A program made the translations under genes and the position numbers. Below are positions 1 through 8,964 of a stretch of 64,000 bases of DNA, in pieces. The DNA lies in contig NZ_JAUOQH010000001.1 of NCBI RefSeq assembly GCF_030547075.1, positions 310,001 to 374,000 on the forward strand. The letters are read 5' to 3'. The DNA comes from Alteromonas sp. 1_MG-2023 (GTDB taxonomy: Bacteria > Pseudomonadota > Gammaproteobacteria > Enterobacterales > Alteromonadaceae). The notes beneath the pieces are model-generated. The model was not told the origin of the DNA, searched no databases, and saw only the letters and a list, made by a program, of their open reading frames with translations. Within the stretch, counting starts at the first letter, position 1. Every line of letters starts with the position of its first letter.

Positions 1-139
1 GGTAAGGTTCACATATTTTTTCTTGTGCTATATCGTAATCTTCGGCTTCAATAATATTAAAACCAGATTGTTCTAACACAAACTTTAGCATTTCTCGGAT
101 GGGCGCTTCGTCCTCAACCACCAAAACTGTTCGAGACAT
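1..139 (-). CDS. phoB: Response regulator PhoB, N-terminal fragment
   Basis: Only the first 46 codons are in the window; the gene continues past the left edge. The translation begins [17 protein letters not shown], which is the start of a receiver domain with the acidic cluster E9-D10-E11 used to bind magnesium. The wording is very close to PhoB, the phosphate-starvation response regulator, whose phosphorylation by PhoR activates the Pho regulon. The phosphorylated Asp and the DNA-binding domain lie outside the window, so the PhoB name rests on N-terminal similarity only. A good promoter lies just upstream. The sensor kinase on the other side is not PhoR-like and is transcribed away from this gene. 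Confidence 0.75.
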   Translation of the reverse strand, partial: MSRTVLVVEDEAPIREMLKFVLEQSGFNIIEAEDYDIAQEKICEPY

Positions 140-196
140 TATTATTTTCCTGCTCATCACAAAACGCCGCTATTATTAATGTGCACTGTGACACTT

Positions 197-225
197 TTAT
201 TAAAACGATTACATTAATGTGTCAA
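197..225 (-). promoter_or_regulatory. Candidate promoter of phoB
   Basis: On the minus strand a perfect TTGACA (-35, 220-225) is followed after 17 bases by TAATAA (-10, 197-202). It lies about 60 bp upstream of the phoB start codon. GTGACA/GTGTCA-like elements around it could be part of a Pho box for autoregulation, but I cannot align a full pair of CTGTCAT repeats. Confidence 0.5.
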
Positions 226-341
226 GTTTTCGACAAAAAACACTATTATTTTCTTCTGAGAGGTTGCTTGTTTATTCATACATTTACGCATATTCTTGGC
301 TATGAAGGTAAAGTAATCAGTAGACAGAGGAATGTTGTTCA

Positions 342-2078
342 ATGGCGGCAGTAAAAACTGGGTTATCAAAAAAGCTGCTAACACGGGTGCTTTCTGTCTA
401 TTTTATTCTTACGCTAATTGTGACAGTTGGGCAGATATTTACTGAGTACTTAAGCACCAAAGATCATGTCGAAGATGAACTACAAACCTTAAAAAACACC
501 TTCTCAACCAGCTTAACCCGTGCCCTGTGGGAATTAAACACTGAACAGGCAAGCTCTATTGCTGAAGGCTTATTAGAGCTTCCAATTGTAGAAGGTGTTC
601 AGGTTAGAGATGAAAACGGTAACCAAATTGCCGAATACGGTTTGAGCATTCAACGCCCCCGCTCTCCTATCGAAGAAGAACTCATTGAAGACCACCCTGG
701 AGGCATTTTTAGTTATAGCTTCCCATTAATATTTAAATTTTCAGGCCGAGAATCCACAGTTGGCGATGTCACACTTTATTCAAGTTTCGATACTATTTTT
801 GGGCGTATTGAAATTGGAGTATTTTTTCTAATTGGCAATGCATTAATAAAAACCACCTTTTTGGTGTTTCTTTTCATGACCGCTTTTCGCACCATGTTGT
901 CAGAACCTTTAGCTGAAATGACCAATCAAATGGAAAGGTTCGACCCGCTTCATCCTGACGAAAGTAAGCTTACGATAAAAATAAATGACGATAATGAACT
1001 ACTGCAACTCAAAGAATCATACAACAACGTTATTGACGACTTAATTATTTCAAACAGCAAGTTAACCAACACCCAGAGTCAACTTTCTCACGCTAATAAA
1101 AAGCTAGACGATCAGAACCTCATTTTGGAACAAGAAGTCGCAAAGAAAACCTCATCGCTTTCTCAAATAATGCTTAGCCTTGAACAGCAAAAAGATGAGC
1201 TTATTGCAAACCAGCGAGAGCTTCGTCAAGAGAACGAAAATAGACAATATATTGAAGATGAACTTCGTAAACGAAACACAGAGTTAGCAAACTCAATGGG
1301 GAATTTACAGTTAGCCAAAGACCAATTGGTTGAATCTGAGCGCATGGCTTCCCTTGGGGGGTTGGTAGCCGGTATTACCCATGATGTGAATACGCCTCTT
1401 GGCGTAGGAGTTACCGCTGCGAGTTTCTTGCAAGAACGACTTACTAACTTGAAAACAAGTTTTGAGTCAAAAAGCCTGACCACTAAGAACATGGAAAACT
1501 TCATTAATGAAGCAGAACAGACGGCCAATCTTTTGTTAACTAACTTAAATAGAGCCTCTGAATTGATTGCTAGCTTTAAGCAAGTGGCGGTAGATCAAAC
1601 CAGTGAAACCGAGCGAGAAATTAATCTTAACGACTACATAATCGACATTATTAAGTCGCTCAAGCCAAGTTTTAAGCATAGTAACCACGAGATTGACGTT
1701 AACTGCCCTGAAGATCTTTATATTCGCTGTGCACCCGGCGCGATTGCCCAAATTGTGACTAATATGATTGTAAATTCTTTAGTTCACGGCTTTGAAAATA
1801 CCAACGATGGCAAAATAAACCTCGATGTAAGCGTAGCTGATAATGTTATAGAAATGCGCTACCGAGACAACGGTGTCGGGCTGTCTAACGACGATCTAGA
1901 CCGATTATTCGATGCATTCTTTACCACTAAGCGCGGAGAAGGCGGCAGCGGGCTAGGCACGCATATTATGTACAACTTGGTTACTCAGTCTTTATCTGGG
2001 CACATTGAAGCGCAGAGTAAACGGGGCGAGGGCCTGCAATATACTATTCGTTTCCCTATGAAGGGAAAACCCGCGTAA
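342..2078 (+). CDS. Orphan membrane sensor histidine kinase
   Basis: This 578-residue kinase has a transmembrane helix at about residues 14-34, an extracytoplasmic region to about 155, and a second helix at about 157-182. A HAMP-like linker and a long coiled coil (about 235-335) lead into the catalytic core. The phosphoacceptor is His347 in ITHDVNTPLG, an H-box with Asp in place of the usual Glu. The ATPase domain shows an N-box (NMIVNSLVHGF), a G1 box (DNGVGLS), the FFTTK segment and a G2 box (GSGLGTHI). The ATG follows an AGAGG ribosome-binding sequence. No response regulator is adjacent in a compatible operon: phoB is divergent and rdgC follows. The signal is unknown. Confidence 0.85.
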   Translation: MAAVKTGLSKKLLTRVLSVYFILTLIVTVGQIFTEYLSTKDHVEDELQTLKNTFSTSLTRALWELNTEQASSIAEGLLELPIVEGVQVRDENGNQIAEYGLSIQRPRSPIEEELIEDHPGGIFSYSFPLIFKFSGRESTVGDVTLYSSFDTIFGRIEIGVFFLIGNALIKTTFLVFLFMTAFRTMLSEPLAEMTNQMERFDPLHPDESKLTIKINDDNELLQLKESYNNVIDDLIISNSKLTNTQSQLSHANKKLDDQNLILEQEVAKKTSSLSQIMLSLEQQKDELIANQRELRQENENRQYIEDELRKRNTELANSMGNLQLAKDQLVESERMASLGGLVAGITHDVNTPLGVGVTAASFLQERLTNLKTSFESKSLTTKNMENFINEAEQTANLLLTNLNRASELIASFKQVAVDQTSETEREINLNDYIIDIIKSLKPSFKHSNHEIDVNCPEDLYIRCAPGAIAQIVTNMIVNSLVHGFENTNDGKINLDVSVADNVIEMRYRDNGVGLSNDDLDRLFDAFFTTKRGEGGSGLGTHIMYNLVTQSLSGHIEAQSKRGEGLQYTIRFPMKGKPA

Positions 2079-2171
2079 CTTAAAATCTCTATAGCTCCCG
2101 CGCTATATCCATTGCACCACATTCACTAGCTTGGTACGCTTGCCCACCGTTTTTTAAAGAGACAGCCTCAA

Positions 2172-3083
2172 ATGTGGTTTAAAAATATAAAAGCCTACCA
2201 AATTACACAGCCACTTTCCCTTGACGATGGCGACCTTGAGCGCGTGCTTAGCGAGCAAGCTTTCCGCCCTTGTAAGAGTCAAGATTTGGCCACTATGGGC
2301 TTTGCTTCCCCTTTTTCTCAAGCTGGTAAACAAGGCACCATGTTTCAGCGTGTTGGGCAACGCTATTGGCTTACCGTTAAGAAGCAAGAAAAACTACTTC
2401 CTGCTGCAGTCATTAACGCAGAACTAGACGATATGGTTGCCAAAATTGAAATGGAAACCGGCTCGCCTGTAGGAAAAAAAGCGAAGGCCGATCTTAAGCA
2501 AGAAATTCAAACTCGCTTATTGCCTCAAGCTTTCACAAAAAATACCTATACCCATGGTTTTATTTCTTTAGAAGATAACCTTGTGGCTATTGATGCGTCT
2601 GCCGATGGCAAAGCCGAAGCCTTTCTAGCGCTAGTGCGAAAAGCGATTGGTTCATTGCCCGTTGTGCCTCTTGCACGCCACAGTTTACAGTCTGAGCTTA
2701 CTCACTGGCTTACTGACGCTGCGCCAGACGGTATAGCGTTACTTGAAGAAGCTGAATTTAAATCAACAGACGATGCAGGCAGTATTATTCGCTGTAAAAA
2801 CCAGCCTCTTGATAGTGACGAAATTACTATTCATTTGGATGCCGGTAAGTTAGTTCAAAAAGTCGCCTTTGAATACCAGGACACATTAACCGCGGTTATA
2901 GCTGAAGATGGCTCGCTAAAACGTATTAAGTTTACTGATAGATTAAAAGAAGAAACTGAAGACATCCCTAAAGATCAAGTTGAAGCCCGTTTAGACGCTG
3001 AATTTGCACTGATGTCGGCAGAGCTTTGCACCTTGTTAAACTTCTTACGCGAAACCCTGAACTTAAACGAAGGGGATGCATAG
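2172..3083 (+). CDS. rdgC: Recombination-associated protein RdgC
   Basis: The 303-residue protein starts MWFKNIKAYQIT and has the length and layout of RdgC. RdgC is a ring-shaped, nucleoid-associated DNA-binding protein that limits RecA loading and is needed for viability when replication restart is impaired. The full family length appears present, with no frameshift. It is preceded by an AAAGAG ribosome-binding sequence and sits alone between the sensor kinase and an intergenic repeat region; the 93-bp gap upstream shows no clear terminator. The identification is by overall sequence resemblance rather than a catalytic motif, since RdgC has none. Confidence 0.9.
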   Translation: MWFKNIKAYQITQPLSLDDGDLERVLSEQAFRPCKSQDLATMGFASPFSQAGKQGTMFQRVGQRYWLTVKKQEKLLPAAVINAELDDMVAKIEMETGSPVGKKAKADLKQEIQTRLLPQAFTKNTYTHGFISLEDNLVAIDASADGKAEAFLALVRKAIGSLPVVPLARHSLQSELTHWLTDAAPDGIALLEEAEFKSTDDAGSIIRCKNQPLDSDEITIHLDAGKLVQKVAFEYQDTLTAVIAEDGSLKRIKFTDRLKEETEDIPKDQVEARLDAEFALMSAELCTLLNFLRETLNLNEGDA

Positions 3084-3086
3084 CCT

Positions 3087-3134
3087 CAGCCTTGAGCGTG
3101 AATACACAGCCTTGAGCGGGGATTCAGCCTCAAG
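3087..3134. repeat. Short tandem repeat of CAGCCTTGAGCG
   Basis: Two identical 12-mers CAGCCTTGAGCG occur at 3087-3098 and 3107-3118, 20 bp apart, with a third degenerate copy (CAGCCTCAAG) at 3125-3134. They begin directly after the rdgC stop. The reverse complement (CGCTCAAGGCTG) is the core of the array at 36557-36631, so this is one dispersed repeat family. The rest of the 281-bp gap holds a low-complexity stretch rich in GCTTAG and GGTTGGTGG (about 3236-3300) and no gene. Confidence 0.6.
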
Positions 3135-3364
3135 AAACTCCCCCTTTTTCAGTTGAGCAAGCGCCAATGCGCCTTGCTCAACACCGCATCTTCGTCGATA
3201 GTGCTGCGAACTGATTGCTTAGCCCGTAGTGTTTGCGCTTGAGCGTAGTGTTAGAGCTTAGAGCTTAGTGGTTGGTGGTTGGTGGTAGGTAATTGAGCTT
3301 AATCTTTGATGCTCAGTGCTTTTACCATTTGATGGCCACAAACACTGAGCATTTTTAATAACAA

Positions 3365-3937
3365 CTACAATACTGGGTAATGAATAATATTGATGAAACG
3401 AGTTCTTCCGCTTTCATCTTTATAGCCATGAGCCTGATCGGCTTTTAGCAATCCTTGCTCACCTGCCGAAATAGTTTTACGTTCATCGCCCTGCCATAAA
3501 GTTAACTTGCCCTCAATACAATGAATATGCTCAGTCACACCACTTTGGTGGGCACTAGAACACTGCTCATGTTGATGGGTTAAGGTAATTTCGAATACCT
3601 CAAACCCTTTGTTTACATCAAAAGGGAATAGAGTTTTCACTTGCATGTTTGGGTCGTGAATAAAGCCATGATTCACATCGAATTCAGACTGCGTATTCGG
3701 AGCAATAAAAGAAGAAAACGACCCATTCAAGCCTGTGGCTATTTTCCACAACGTGGCGATGGTAGGGCTTGATTCTTGGCGCTCTATTTGGCCTAGCATC
3801 GCCTTTGATACACCTGTTAATGATGCCGCCTTATCTAAAGACAACCCCATTTCACTGCGCAGCTGCTTTAACCGTGTAGAGATACTTAAAGAGAAATCTC
3901 CGGGTTGCTTTTCATTGCTATCGCTTTTGCTATTCAT
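3365..3937 (-). CDS. ydcN: XRE-family regulator with cupin domain (YdcN/SutR-like)
   Basis: The 190-residue protein joins an N-terminal helix-turn-helix (about residues 20-75, LKQLRSEMGLSLDKAASLTG then VSKAMLGQIERQESSP) to a C-terminal cupin barrel (about 110-188, with HQSGVTEHIHCIEGKLTLW). This architecture is that of single-domain sensor-repressors in which the cupin binds a small ligand. It is divergent from a BenE-type transporter, the same arrangement as E. coli ydcN (sutR)-ydcO, and palindromes in the shared 169-bp region are its likely operators. The function of the pair in sulfur or aromatic metabolism cannot be told from sequence. Confidence 0.8.
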   Translation of the reverse strand: MNSKSDSNEKQPGDFSLSISTRLKQLRSEMGLSLDKAASLTGVSKAMLGQIERQESSPTIATLWKIATGLNGSFSSFIAPNTQSEFDVNHGFIHDPNMQVKTLFPFDVNKGFEVFEITLTHQHEQCSSAHQSGVTEHIHCIEGKLTLWQGDERKTISAGEQGLLKADQAHGYKDESGRTRFINIIHYPVL

Positions 3938-4005
3938 TATTTGCTAGTTTCTATCAGAGATTTCATTACATAAAATAAAACAATACATTGCCAAAGGAAA
4001 AACCT

Positions 4006-4060
4006 TGTGCGCTATAGCGCACAGGTGTAGAGTTAACTCCACTCGTACGTTATAACGCAC
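4006..4060. promoter_or_regulatory. Operator palindromes between ydcN and benE
   Basis: A perfect 18-bp palindrome TGTGCGCTATAGCGCACA lies at 4006-4023. A near copy GTACGTTATAACGCAC with one mismatched pair lies at 4045-4060, and a 10-bp palindrome GAGTTAACTC lies between them at 4030-4039. The centres are spaced 20 and 18 bp apart, close to two helical turns, so bound dimers would sit on nearly the same face. The common core is GCGYTATARCGC. The likely binder is the adjacent XRE-cupin protein, controlling both genes. Confidence 0.65.
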
Positions 4061-4106
4061 ACAGTATGAAGCAGTTTGGTAATCGGTTCAATTTATTGAG
4101 GCAAAG

Positions 4107-5270
4107 ATGAAATCAAAATGGCAGCTTAGCCACATTTCTTCGGGTTTAACGGCTGTAACCGTTGGCTATAGCAGCGCAGTAGTGATTGTAATTGATGTGG
4201 CTCGCAAGGCCGGTGCAAGCCCAGATATGGTGATAAGCTGGCTGTTGGCACTCGGCTTGGGTATGGGTATTTCTTGCATCTTCTACTCATGGCTTATGAA
4301 AATGCCCGTGGTGACAGCATGGTCTACCCCGGGTGCAGCATTCTTATTAGGCAGTATTGAACAATATAGCCTTGCTGAGTGTGTAGGCGCCTTTATTATA
4401 TGTGCGGTACTATCGCTTATTACTGCACAAAGTCGCAGTTTGCTTAATCAAATTAGCCGTATTCCCGCCAGTATTTCGTCTGCTTTGTTGGCAGGTATTT
4501 TACTCCCTATCTGTATAGCGATATTCAGTGATGTTGAACAACACCCCTATATTGTCGCGGGTTTTCTTGCCATATATCTTGTAGGTAGTCGCTTCTTTCC
4601 ACGTTATTTAATGCTATGTCTACTGGTCGTTTCCATTGCAACTAGCACGTGGTTAAACGGAGAACTTAACCTTGCATTTGCTTTACCTACGCCGGTTTGG
4701 GTCACCCCTGAATTTTCGGTGACGGCTGCTATCGGACTTGCCGTTCCTTTGTATTTAATAACCACCTTGTCGCAAAACTTACCTGGTATTGCGATACATC
4801 ATGCTCATGGTTATCACCCCGATCATAAAAAGATCCTAAGTGGTATCGCCGTACTGCAAGGTGTTTTAGCTCCCTTTGGTGGATTTACATTTAACCTTGC
4901 CGCCATCACCGCTGCGTTGTGTATGGGCGATGAAGCCGATAACGATAAAAGCCAGCGCTACAAAGCCGCTATTGCTGCAGGTGTCGGGTATTTATTTATG
5001 GGACTGTTAGCATCGGTTGTGGTTGTTTTGTTTGTTTCAATGCCCGCCATCGTGGTGCATTTGCTAGCGGGATTGGCGCTATTAGCCACCCTTCAAGGCG
5101 CACTAGTACGAACAGTAGAAAGTGATAAATATCGGCACGCTGCACTGGTCACGTTTTTATGTACCGCATCAGGGTTTAGTTTGTTGTCTATTACTTCAGC
5201 GGTATGGGGACTCATGCTTGGCTTGTTGTTAATGTTGGTTGAAAATAACAAACAAAAAAGCCGAACGTAA
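4107..5270 (+). CDS. ydcO: BenE/YdcO-family membrane transporter
   Basis: The 387-residue protein is strongly hydrophobic, with about 11-12 predicted membrane helices, and begins MKSKWQLSHISSGLTAVTVG. The AWSTPGAAFLLG loop and GYHPDHKK are typical of BenE/YdcO proteins, annotated as benzoate:H+ symporters; the substrate of the YdcO branch is not established. The ATG follows a GAGGCAAAG ribosome-binding sequence. Its divergent XRE-cupin neighbour is the likely regulator. No benzoate catabolic gene is in the window, so a benzoate role should not be assumed. The stop codon lies inside the loop of its terminator. Confidence 0.85.
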   Translation: MKSKWQLSHISSGLTAVTVGYSSAVVIVIDVARKAGASPDMVISWLLALGLGMGISCIFYSWLMKMPVVTAWSTPGAAFLLGSIEQYSLAECVGAFIICAVLSLITAQSRSLLNQISRIPASISSALLAGILLPICIAIFSDVEQHPYIVAGFLAIYLVGSRFFPRYLMLCLLVVSIATSTWLNGELNLAFALPTPVWVTPEFSVTAAIGLAVPLYLITTLSQNLPGIAIHHAHGYHPDHKKILSGIAVLQGVLAPFGGFTFNLAAITAALCMGDEADNDKSQRYKAAIAAGVGYLFMGLLASVVVVLFVSMPAIVVHLLAGLALLATLQGALVRTVESDKYRHAALVTFLCTASGFSLLSITSAVWGLMLGLLLMLVENNKQKSRT

Positions 5271-5281
5271 GGTCGGCTTTT
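5257..5281 (+). terminator. Intrinsic terminator of ydcO
   Basis: Stem AAAGCCGA (5257-5264) pairs with TCGGCTTT (5273-5280) across an 8-base loop that contains the benE stop codon, followed by a short T run. An A run on the left side would let it act weakly on the other strand too. Confidence 0.7.
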
Positions 5282-5386
5282 AGTCGTACAACATTATCTT
5301 AATGAGAAGCCTCGATGGAAAGTCGTTATAGGCTATCCCAATCCGCTATCGTTAATAGCTTTTCACATCTAGCTCTTTATAACTAG

Positions 5387-6223
5387 CTAAGCAAATATTT
5401 GCTTAGCTGCACTGGCTAGCTCGACAAATTCATCTGAATTCAATAACGCTACGTCATCGATAACATCTCGCTGTATAGCTAGATTCAATACCGCATCTTT
5501 TTGGCTTTCCATAGACCCCGATACCGCAGCACCCACACGAACAAAATCGATGTAAGTGACATGCTCCGGAATATAGCTTAAGTCTTTCCAGCACTTAGCC
5601 ACACTAATGAAATCTTGCCCAAAACCCCACTCACGCATGATACTAGCGCCAATTCGGCCCCCTAGTTTATCAATGGCAACTTCTAAAAATGTAGGATTGG
5701 CAAATACTTCAGGATGACGCTCAGCTTCCGTAAGAATAGGTAATACACCAATATTGTGCGTTAAGGCCGTTAACGTCATGGTGTCCATGCTCATTTCCCG
5801 CTTTTTGGTACGCGCAACATACATTTGCATTACTGCCATAGAGTTGGCAACAATATTGACCGTATTTGCCCATTCTTTCTGCAAGTAGCTGCTCACCACG
5901 TCATTTTTTGAAACAAACAGTTGCTCCATGGCCAGTGCGGTAGATATATTTTTGATTTGTCGTAAACCAATACGGGTAACCGCTTGGCTAATGGAATTCA
6001 CTTTAATGCTACGCCCCATGTAAGCACTGTTCGCAATTTTAATCATTCTTGCGCTTAATGAAGGGTCTTGAGCGATAACATCACCCATTGCACCTAAGTT
6101 AATATTAGGATCATCCGCTGATTTTCTTACTTTTAAAGCAATCGCGGGTAACGTAGGAAGTACGAGTGTGTCGTTAGTTATTTTTTCAACAAGAATCGTT
6201 GAGAGCGCATTTTGTGTAGACAT
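5387..6223 (-). CDS. HDOD domain protein
   Basis: The 278-residue protein is almost entirely one HDOD domain (about residues 18-215), recognised from LPTLPAIALKVRKSADDPN, IAQDPSLSARMIKIANSAY and the SISQAVTRIGLRQIKNI helix. HDOD domains resemble HD phosphohydrolases but usually lack the full set of metal ligands; they act in signalling, often with cyclic-di-GMP or two-component partners. No GGDEF, EAL or receiver domain is fused and no partner gene is adjacent, so the specific role is unknown. It is a single-gene unit. Confidence 0.8.
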   Translation of the reverse strand: MSTQNALSTILVEKITNDTLVLPTLPAIALKVRKSADDPNINLGAMGDVIAQDPSLSARMIKIANSAYMGRSIKVNSISQAVTRIGLRQIKNISTALAMEQLFVSKNDVVSSYLQKEWANTVNIVANSMAVMQMYVARTKKREMSMDTMTLTALTHNIGVLPILTEAERHPEVFANPTFLEVAIDKLGGRIGASIMREWGFGQDFISVAKCWKDLSYIPEHVTYIDFVRVGAAVSGSMESQKDAVLNLAIQRDVIDDVALLNSDEFVELASAAKQIFA

Positions 6224-6610
6224 ATACCTACCCTTAGATATGTTTCAAATAGCCACTAAAAGGCAATGAATTTAAGATACCCGCGGTTACACTGTAATCC
6301 TTGTTTGCGAGTAAATGACCAATTTGCAGTTGCTCAGAGACTTTTCAATTCCACTATAAGCTACGCATTTGAAAAGCATAGATTTATCATAGCAGGAAAT
6401 CACAATCTCCTTATGTTATAACCGTTATTTAGCACAATTAATACTGAACCTTTTGCTAACTTAATATTGAATATACATTATTACGCGTTATCAAGAGTGT
6501 AGTACATATACCTTTACATGAAACCTTGATACATATCAAAATGCCCTAGGTAACCTGTTACCTTATTGTATATTCACCCACTGCCACTAAATGTAGAACA
6601 GAAAACTTTT
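6224..6610. other. Intergenic region, divergent promoters expected
   Basis: This 387-bp AT-rich gap separates the divergent HDOD and metallopeptidase genes and must hold both promoters. I see no convincing -35/-10 pair, operator or hairpin. Confidence 0.4.
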
Positions 6611-8332
6611 ATGATAAAATTACCACGTAAACATTACTCTACCTTAGCATTGGCTATTGCCTCTAGTTTATTCTTAAGCGCTTGCGGCAAGGCACCAGAA
6701 GAGGCGGTTTCAAAAACTAAAACTGTCACACCGGCGTCTCAAAACGCTACACCAAACGCTTCCACAGGTCCTGCGCTTCTTATCGATAAGTCTCGCCTTT
6801 CTATTTATCACCCCGTTGCACTTACCAGCGACCTATCACATTTAAGTGACGAGCAAAAACAGATGATAGGCTTGTTAATTGATGCTTCCAAAATAATGGA
6901 TGACCTATTTTGGAAACAAGCTTTTTCAGGTGATAAAAATGAATTTTTAAACAGTATAGATGGCGACGACGTTAAGCACTTTGCCGCTATTAACTATGGC
7001 CCTTGGGATAGACTAAACGGCGATAAACCTTTTCTGTCTGGGTTTGATGAAAAAGCGTTGGGGGCTGAATTCTATCCCCATGACATGACGAAAGCTGACT
7101 TTGCTGCAGTCTCGTTTGATGACCAACAAGGTTTATACTCGCTAGTGAAGCAAGATGACACTGGCAAACTTTACTCAGTCCCCTACTCTACGGCCTATAA
7201 AGCTGAGTTGACGGCTGCGTCGAATATACTAAAACAGGCTGCTGAACTGGCACAAGATCCTAGCTTTAAAGCTTACCTGACCTTGCGGGCTGAAGCATTG
7301 CTTACCGACGATTACTTAGCGTCTGACATGGCATGGATGGATATGAAAACCAACCCTGTTGAGTTGGTTATCGGCCCTATTGAAAGCTATGAAGATCAAT
7401 TATTCGGCTACCGTGCAGCCTTTGAAGCTTATGTCTTGGTGAAGGATTTGGCATGGAGTGAAAAATTAGCAAAATACGCCGCTTTTCTTCCAGAACTACA
7501 AGAAGGGTTACCGGTACCGGCTGAATATAAAGCCGAAGTTCCAGGCTCTGATGCCGACTTAAATGCTTATGACGTGGTGTATTACGCGGGTCACTCTAAC
7601 GCGGGCAGTAAAACCATTGCGATTAACTTGCCTAATGATGAGCGTGTACAACTTGAAAAAGGCACTCGTCGTTTGCAACTTAAAAACGCCATGCGTGCAA
7701 AGTTCGACAATATTCTTATTCCCATCGCGGATATGTTAATCGCTCCAGAACAACGCGCTCACATTACCTTTGATGCTTTTTTTGCCAACACCATGTTTCA
7801 CGAAGTGGCCCACGGTTTAGGCATTAAAAACACCCTTGATGGTAGCGGTACTGTGCGAGGGTCGTTAAAAGAACACGCTTCTGCCCTTGAAGAAGGAAAA
7901 GCAGATATTCTTGGCCTTTACATGATTCAAAACTTATTAGAAAAAGGCGAGATTTCAGAAGGCACGCTAGAAGATTATTACGTTACCTTTATGGCCGGCA
8001 TTTTCCGTTCAGTACGTTTTGGGGCTTCTAGCGCACACGGTAAAGCAAACATGATCCGCTTTAATTTCTTCGCACAAGAAGGCGCTTTCGAGCAAACTGA
8101 AAAAGGGGTTTATCGGGTTAATGTTGAAAAGATGGGCGCAGCAGTAGCAGCGTTATCTGAGCTTATTCTTACCTTACAAGGGGATGGCGACTACGACGGT
8201 GTGGCAGAATTGGTTGCGAATATGGGCGTGATTAAGCCACAGCTAGCAGCAGATTTAGCTCGTTTAGAAGCGGCAAACATTCCTGTAGATATTCACTTCA
8301 ACCAAGGTAAAAAGGTACTGGGTTTAGACTAA
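6611..8332 (+). CDS. M49-like (dipeptidyl peptidase III-type) metallopeptidase lipoprotein
   Basis: From the ATG at 6611 the protein has 573 residues. An upstream in-frame TTG at 6566 would give 588, but the ATG places a lipoprotein signal (LFLSACGKAP, lipobox LSAC) correctly. The zinc site is HEVAHG (His397, Glu398, His401) with EEGKAD at 427-432 as the downstream motif, the layout of peptidase family M49. Classical DPP III has a one-residue longer HExxGH motif, whereas here the short HExxH is present, as in bacterial relatives. The fused AFDAFFANTMFHEVAHGLG region fits. Expected location is the periplasmic face of a membrane; its substrate is unknown. Confidence 0.8.
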   Translation: MIKLPRKHYSTLALAIASSLFLSACGKAPEEAVSKTKTVTPASQNATPNASTGPALLIDKSRLSIYHPVALTSDLSHLSDEQKQMIGLLIDASKIMDDLFWKQAFSGDKNEFLNSIDGDDVKHFAAINYGPWDRLNGDKPFLSGFDEKALGAEFYPHDMTKADFAAVSFDDQQGLYSLVKQDDTGKLYSVPYSTAYKAELTAASNILKQAAELAQDPSFKAYLTLRAEALLTDDYLASDMAWMDMKTNPVELVIGPIESYEDQLFGYRAAFEAYVLVKDLAWSEKLAKYAAFLPELQEGLPVPAEYKAEVPGSDADLNAYDVVYYAGHSNAGSKTIAINLPNDERVQLEKGTRRLQLKNAMRAKFDNILIPIADMLIAPEQRAHITFDAFFANTMFHEVAHGLGIKNTLDGSGTVRGSLKEHASALEEGKADILGLYMIQNLLEKGEISEGTLEDYYVTFMAGIFRSVRFGASSAHGKANMIRFNFFAQEGAFEQTEKGVYRVNVEKMGAAVAALSELILTLQGDGDYDGVAELVANMGVIKPQLAADLARLEAANIPVDIHFNQGKKVLGLD

Positions 8333-8434
8333 GTTCTACCTGTTGATTTTAGAGGCTTTATTTTAGAGGCCTTATTTAAAAGGATTGGTCTTATGTGCAT
8401 CCATAACGGTACCTACATAAGTATTTAAAGACTC

Positions 8435-8475
8435 AGCCGGCTAGTTGTATTTATTAAGCAACTAGCCGGCTATCT
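8435..8475. terminator. Bidirectional terminator between the M49 gene and hinT
   Basis: A perfect 13-bp stem AGCCGGCTAGTTG (8435-8447) / CAACTAGCCGGCT (8459-8471) with an 11-base AT-rich loop lies between convergent genes. The flanking U tracts are weak on both sides. Confidence 0.65.
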
Positions 8476-8502
8476 TTATATTCATTAAAAACAAATGATG
8501 TA

Positions 8503-8871
8503 TTATTCTAAGCGCTTTGCAGTATCAATATAAGGCGGCCATCCCATAATCTTACCCGCCAGTACATGTAAGTGGATGTGATATACCGTTTGCCCACCAA
8601 ACTCATTACAGTTCATTACCGTACGATAACCTTGCTCATCTACCCCTAGCTCACCCGCAACCTTTGCAGCCACATAAGATAAGTGCCCTACGACTTCTCT
8701 ATCTTCTTTAGTGATGTCGTTAATGGTAGGAATAGCCTTCTTCGGGATCACTAAAAAGTGAACTGGCGCCTGCGGGTTAATGTCTCTAAACGCTAACGAA
8801 ATCTCGTCTTCATAAAGAATATCCGCGGGTATTTCTTTATTGATAATCTTAGTAAAAATAGTCTCTAACAT
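8503..8871 (-). CDS. hinT: HIT-family purine nucleoside phosphoramidase HinT
   Basis: The 122-residue protein begins MLETIFTKIINKEIPADILY and carries the histidine triad HIHLHVLAG near the C-terminus, where the middle His is the nucleophile. HinT hydrolyses AMP-lysine-type phosphoramidates and cleans up side products of aminoacyl-tRNA synthetases. Length and order of elements are typical. It stands alone, convergent with the peptidase gene and co-oriented with uppP, which starts about 900 bp upstream and ends 93 bp before it. Confidence 0.93.
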   Translation of the reverse strand: MLETIFTKIINKEIPADILYEDEISLAFRDINPQAPVHFLVIPKKAIPTINDITKEDREVVGHLSYVAAKVAGELGVDEQGYRTVMNCNEFGGQTVYHIHLHVLAGKIMGWPPYIDTAKRLE

Positions 8872-8964
8872 TGCCTACTCCCTGCGTAAATCACTAACAA
8901 TAATATGATATCGGTTGCGTAGGACCCTAATTAACAAATATTGGTTAACAGATCCTGGTTTACC

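Noticed and set aside
3236..3300. Low-complexity GCTTAG/GGTTGG stretch as a CRISPR or structured RNA
   Set aside because: Units are irregular, short and lack spacers or pairing.
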